The notes beneath the pieces were generated by a model. It did no database searches and was not told the origin of the DNA. It was given only the letters and a program-made list of their open reading frames with translations. This document shows positions 4,574-5,700 of a stretch of DNA of 5,700 nt, in pieces (the stretch's first letter is position 1; each line of letters begins with the position of its first letter). The translations under genes and the position numbers were made by a program. Origin of the DNA: SYIM01 sp044359405 (GTDB lineage Bacteria > Pseudomonadota > Gammaproteobacteria > Burkholderiales > Burkholderiaceae_E); assembly GCA_044359405.1 (NCBI GenBank), contig JBIKMC010000223.1, positions 1-5,700 on the forward strand. Reading direction: 5' to 3'.

Positions 4574-5700
4574 ATGTCCTTTTATACCTCGCTGACCGGC
4601 CTGAACGCGGCTACCGCACAGTTGAGCGTCACCAGCAACAACATCGCCAACGTTGGCACCACGGGCTTCAAACGATCGCGGGCGGACTTCGGCGACATCT
4701 TCGCCACCTCGCCGCTGCAGAAAGCGTCTTCGGTAATCGGCCAGGGCGTAGCGCTGAAAGCGGTCACGCAGGAGTTCAGCCAGGGCAACGTGCAGTTTTC
4801 GGCGAACTCGCTGGATGTTGCCATCACAGGCGACGGTTTTTTTCCGTTGAAGTCAGCCGATGGTCTACAGGACATCTACACGCGAAACGGAACCTTCGTC
4901 TTGAATGATTCGTTCGCTGTCGTGAACTCGGCGGGGCAGGCTCTGATGGCAGCGACGGTTGACTCGAGCGGCAAGGCTGATCTTGAGAACCTGCGCAAAC
5001 TCTACATACCGCGCGCCACCACCGGCGAGGCTGCTGAAACGACCGAGGTTGAACTCGGGCTGAATCTGCCCGCGGATAGCAAGGCGATTTCCAAGGCCTT
5101 TGACCCAAACGACCCTACCAGCTACAACCTGACCACTGCGGTGACGGTGTTTGACTCGGGCGGCAACAGCTACCTGGCCACCGTTTACTACGTGAAGACC
5201 CAGGTGGCTTCGCCTGAAGATCCGAGCAACAAGTGGCAGACCCATGTGTACATCGGTAATAACAAGCTGGGTGAATACCTCATTCAGGCCACTGACCCCA
5301 AGGGGGAGCGCCAATTCGTCAACAAGTACGGCGAAATCCGCTCGGAAAGCAAGATTCCTCCCCAGGATATCGCGCGGGGGGTCTCTAAGCTGTTCAACCT
5401 CGATGATTTGACCAATCCGCAGCAGTCAGTGCCGGCCACGGCGGTGGGCGCTACGCTGCGCACGGCCCTGGTCAATGAATGGAAGAACGGCATTTCGGGT
5501 ACGTCTGCGCTAGAGAAGATTGCTGCTGCCGATCGGGCGGCGGGGCTCAAGTTCGGGCTCAAGATCGATGGGTCGACCACGCAGGAGATCGATCTTTACG
5601 AGGCCATGCTCGACCCGGCTGTTCGCGATACGCCGCTGACCGGCGTCGAGATGGCGCGTGCCATGACCAACGTCATCAACAAAAAATTCGGCGATGAACG
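4574..5700 (+). CDS. flgE: FlgE, flagellar hook protein (cut by window end)
   Basis: FlgE polymerises outside the cell into the hook, the universal joint between rod and filament. The frame is open from the ATG at 4574 to the window end: 375 full codons plus two bases, with no internal stop. Visible are the N-terminal rod/hook signature SNNIANVGTTGFKRSRADF (21-39), GQGVALKAVTQEFSQGN (57-72), SLDVAITGDGFFPL (79-92), YTRNGTFVLN (102-111) and the FlgE D2-type segment FDPNDPTSYNLTTAVTVFDS (176-195). After about residue 240 comes a less familiar section ending in VEMARAMTNVINKKFGDE (358-375). The conserved C-terminal domain is not yet reached, so the full protein exceeds the roughly 400 residues of enteric FlgE, probably because of an expanded surface domain. 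The phenylalanine run at 89-90 comes from seven T in a row (4838-4844); the frame stays consistent across it. Confidence 0.96.
   Translation, partial: MSFYTSLTGLNAATAQLSVTSNNIANVGTTGFKRSRADFGDIFATSPLQKASSVIGQGVALKAVTQEFSQGNVQFSANSLDVAITGDGFFPLKSADGLQDIYTRNGTFVLNDSFAVVNSAGQALMAATVDSSGKADLENLRKLYIPRATTGEAAETTEVELGLNLPADSKAISKAFDPNDPTSYNLTTAVTVFDSGGNSYLATVYYVKTQVASPEDPSNKWQTHVYIGNNKLGEYLIQATDPKGERQFVNKYGEIRSESKIPPQDIARGVSKLFNLDDLTNPQQSVPATAVGATLRTALVNEWKNGISGTSALEKIAAADRAAGLKFGLKIDGSTTQEIDLYEAMLDPAVRDTPLTGVEMARAMTNVINKKFGDE

Overview
The window is part of a flagellar basal-body and hook gene cluster from a GC-rich bacterium. Sigma-54-type (-24/-12) promoters precede the flagellar genes and a sigma-28-type promoter precedes flgM. 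This combination is typical of polar-flagellate gammaproteobacteria with an RpoN/FleQ-FlrC-style hierarchy. Betaproteobacteria with a similar flgA/flgB layout generally use FlhDC instead. I cannot name a genus from the sequence alone.

Layout. On the minus strand, reading right to left, flgA (P-ring assembly chaperone, 1284-214) is followed by the start of flgM (anti-sigma-28 factor, 141 to the window edge). On the plus strand, reading left to right, there is a LysM plus lytic-transglycosylase-like protein (1425-2756), a 211-bp regulatory gap, then flgB (2968-3351), flgC (3354-3779), flgD (3792-4487) and flgE (4574 to beyond the window end). The 140-bp gap between flgA and the transglycosylase gene carries a near-consensus sigma-54 promoter for the plus strand, overlapped by a weaker one facing flgA. 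The gap before flgB carries a second near-consensus sigma-54 promoter. The 72-bp flgA-flgM gap carries a sigma-28 promoter.

How the genes work together. FlgB and FlgC are proximal rod subunits, FlgD is the hook cap and FlgE the hook subunit. FlgA helps FlgI form the P ring in the periplasm. The LysM/transglycosylase protein probably opens peptidoglycan for the rod, a job done by the C-terminal domain of FlgJ in enterics. FlgM holds sigma-28 inactive until the hook is complete. The promoters fit this order: sigma-54 for rod and hook genes, sigma-28 for flgM.

Most worth a second look are the overlapping divergent sigma-54 promoters, the transglycosylase that lacks a signal peptide and sits between flgA and flgB, and an enlarged FlgA with repeated SAF-like units. 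The window is otherwise an orthodox flagellar locus, and I see no mobile element, CRISPR array, tRNA or rRNA.
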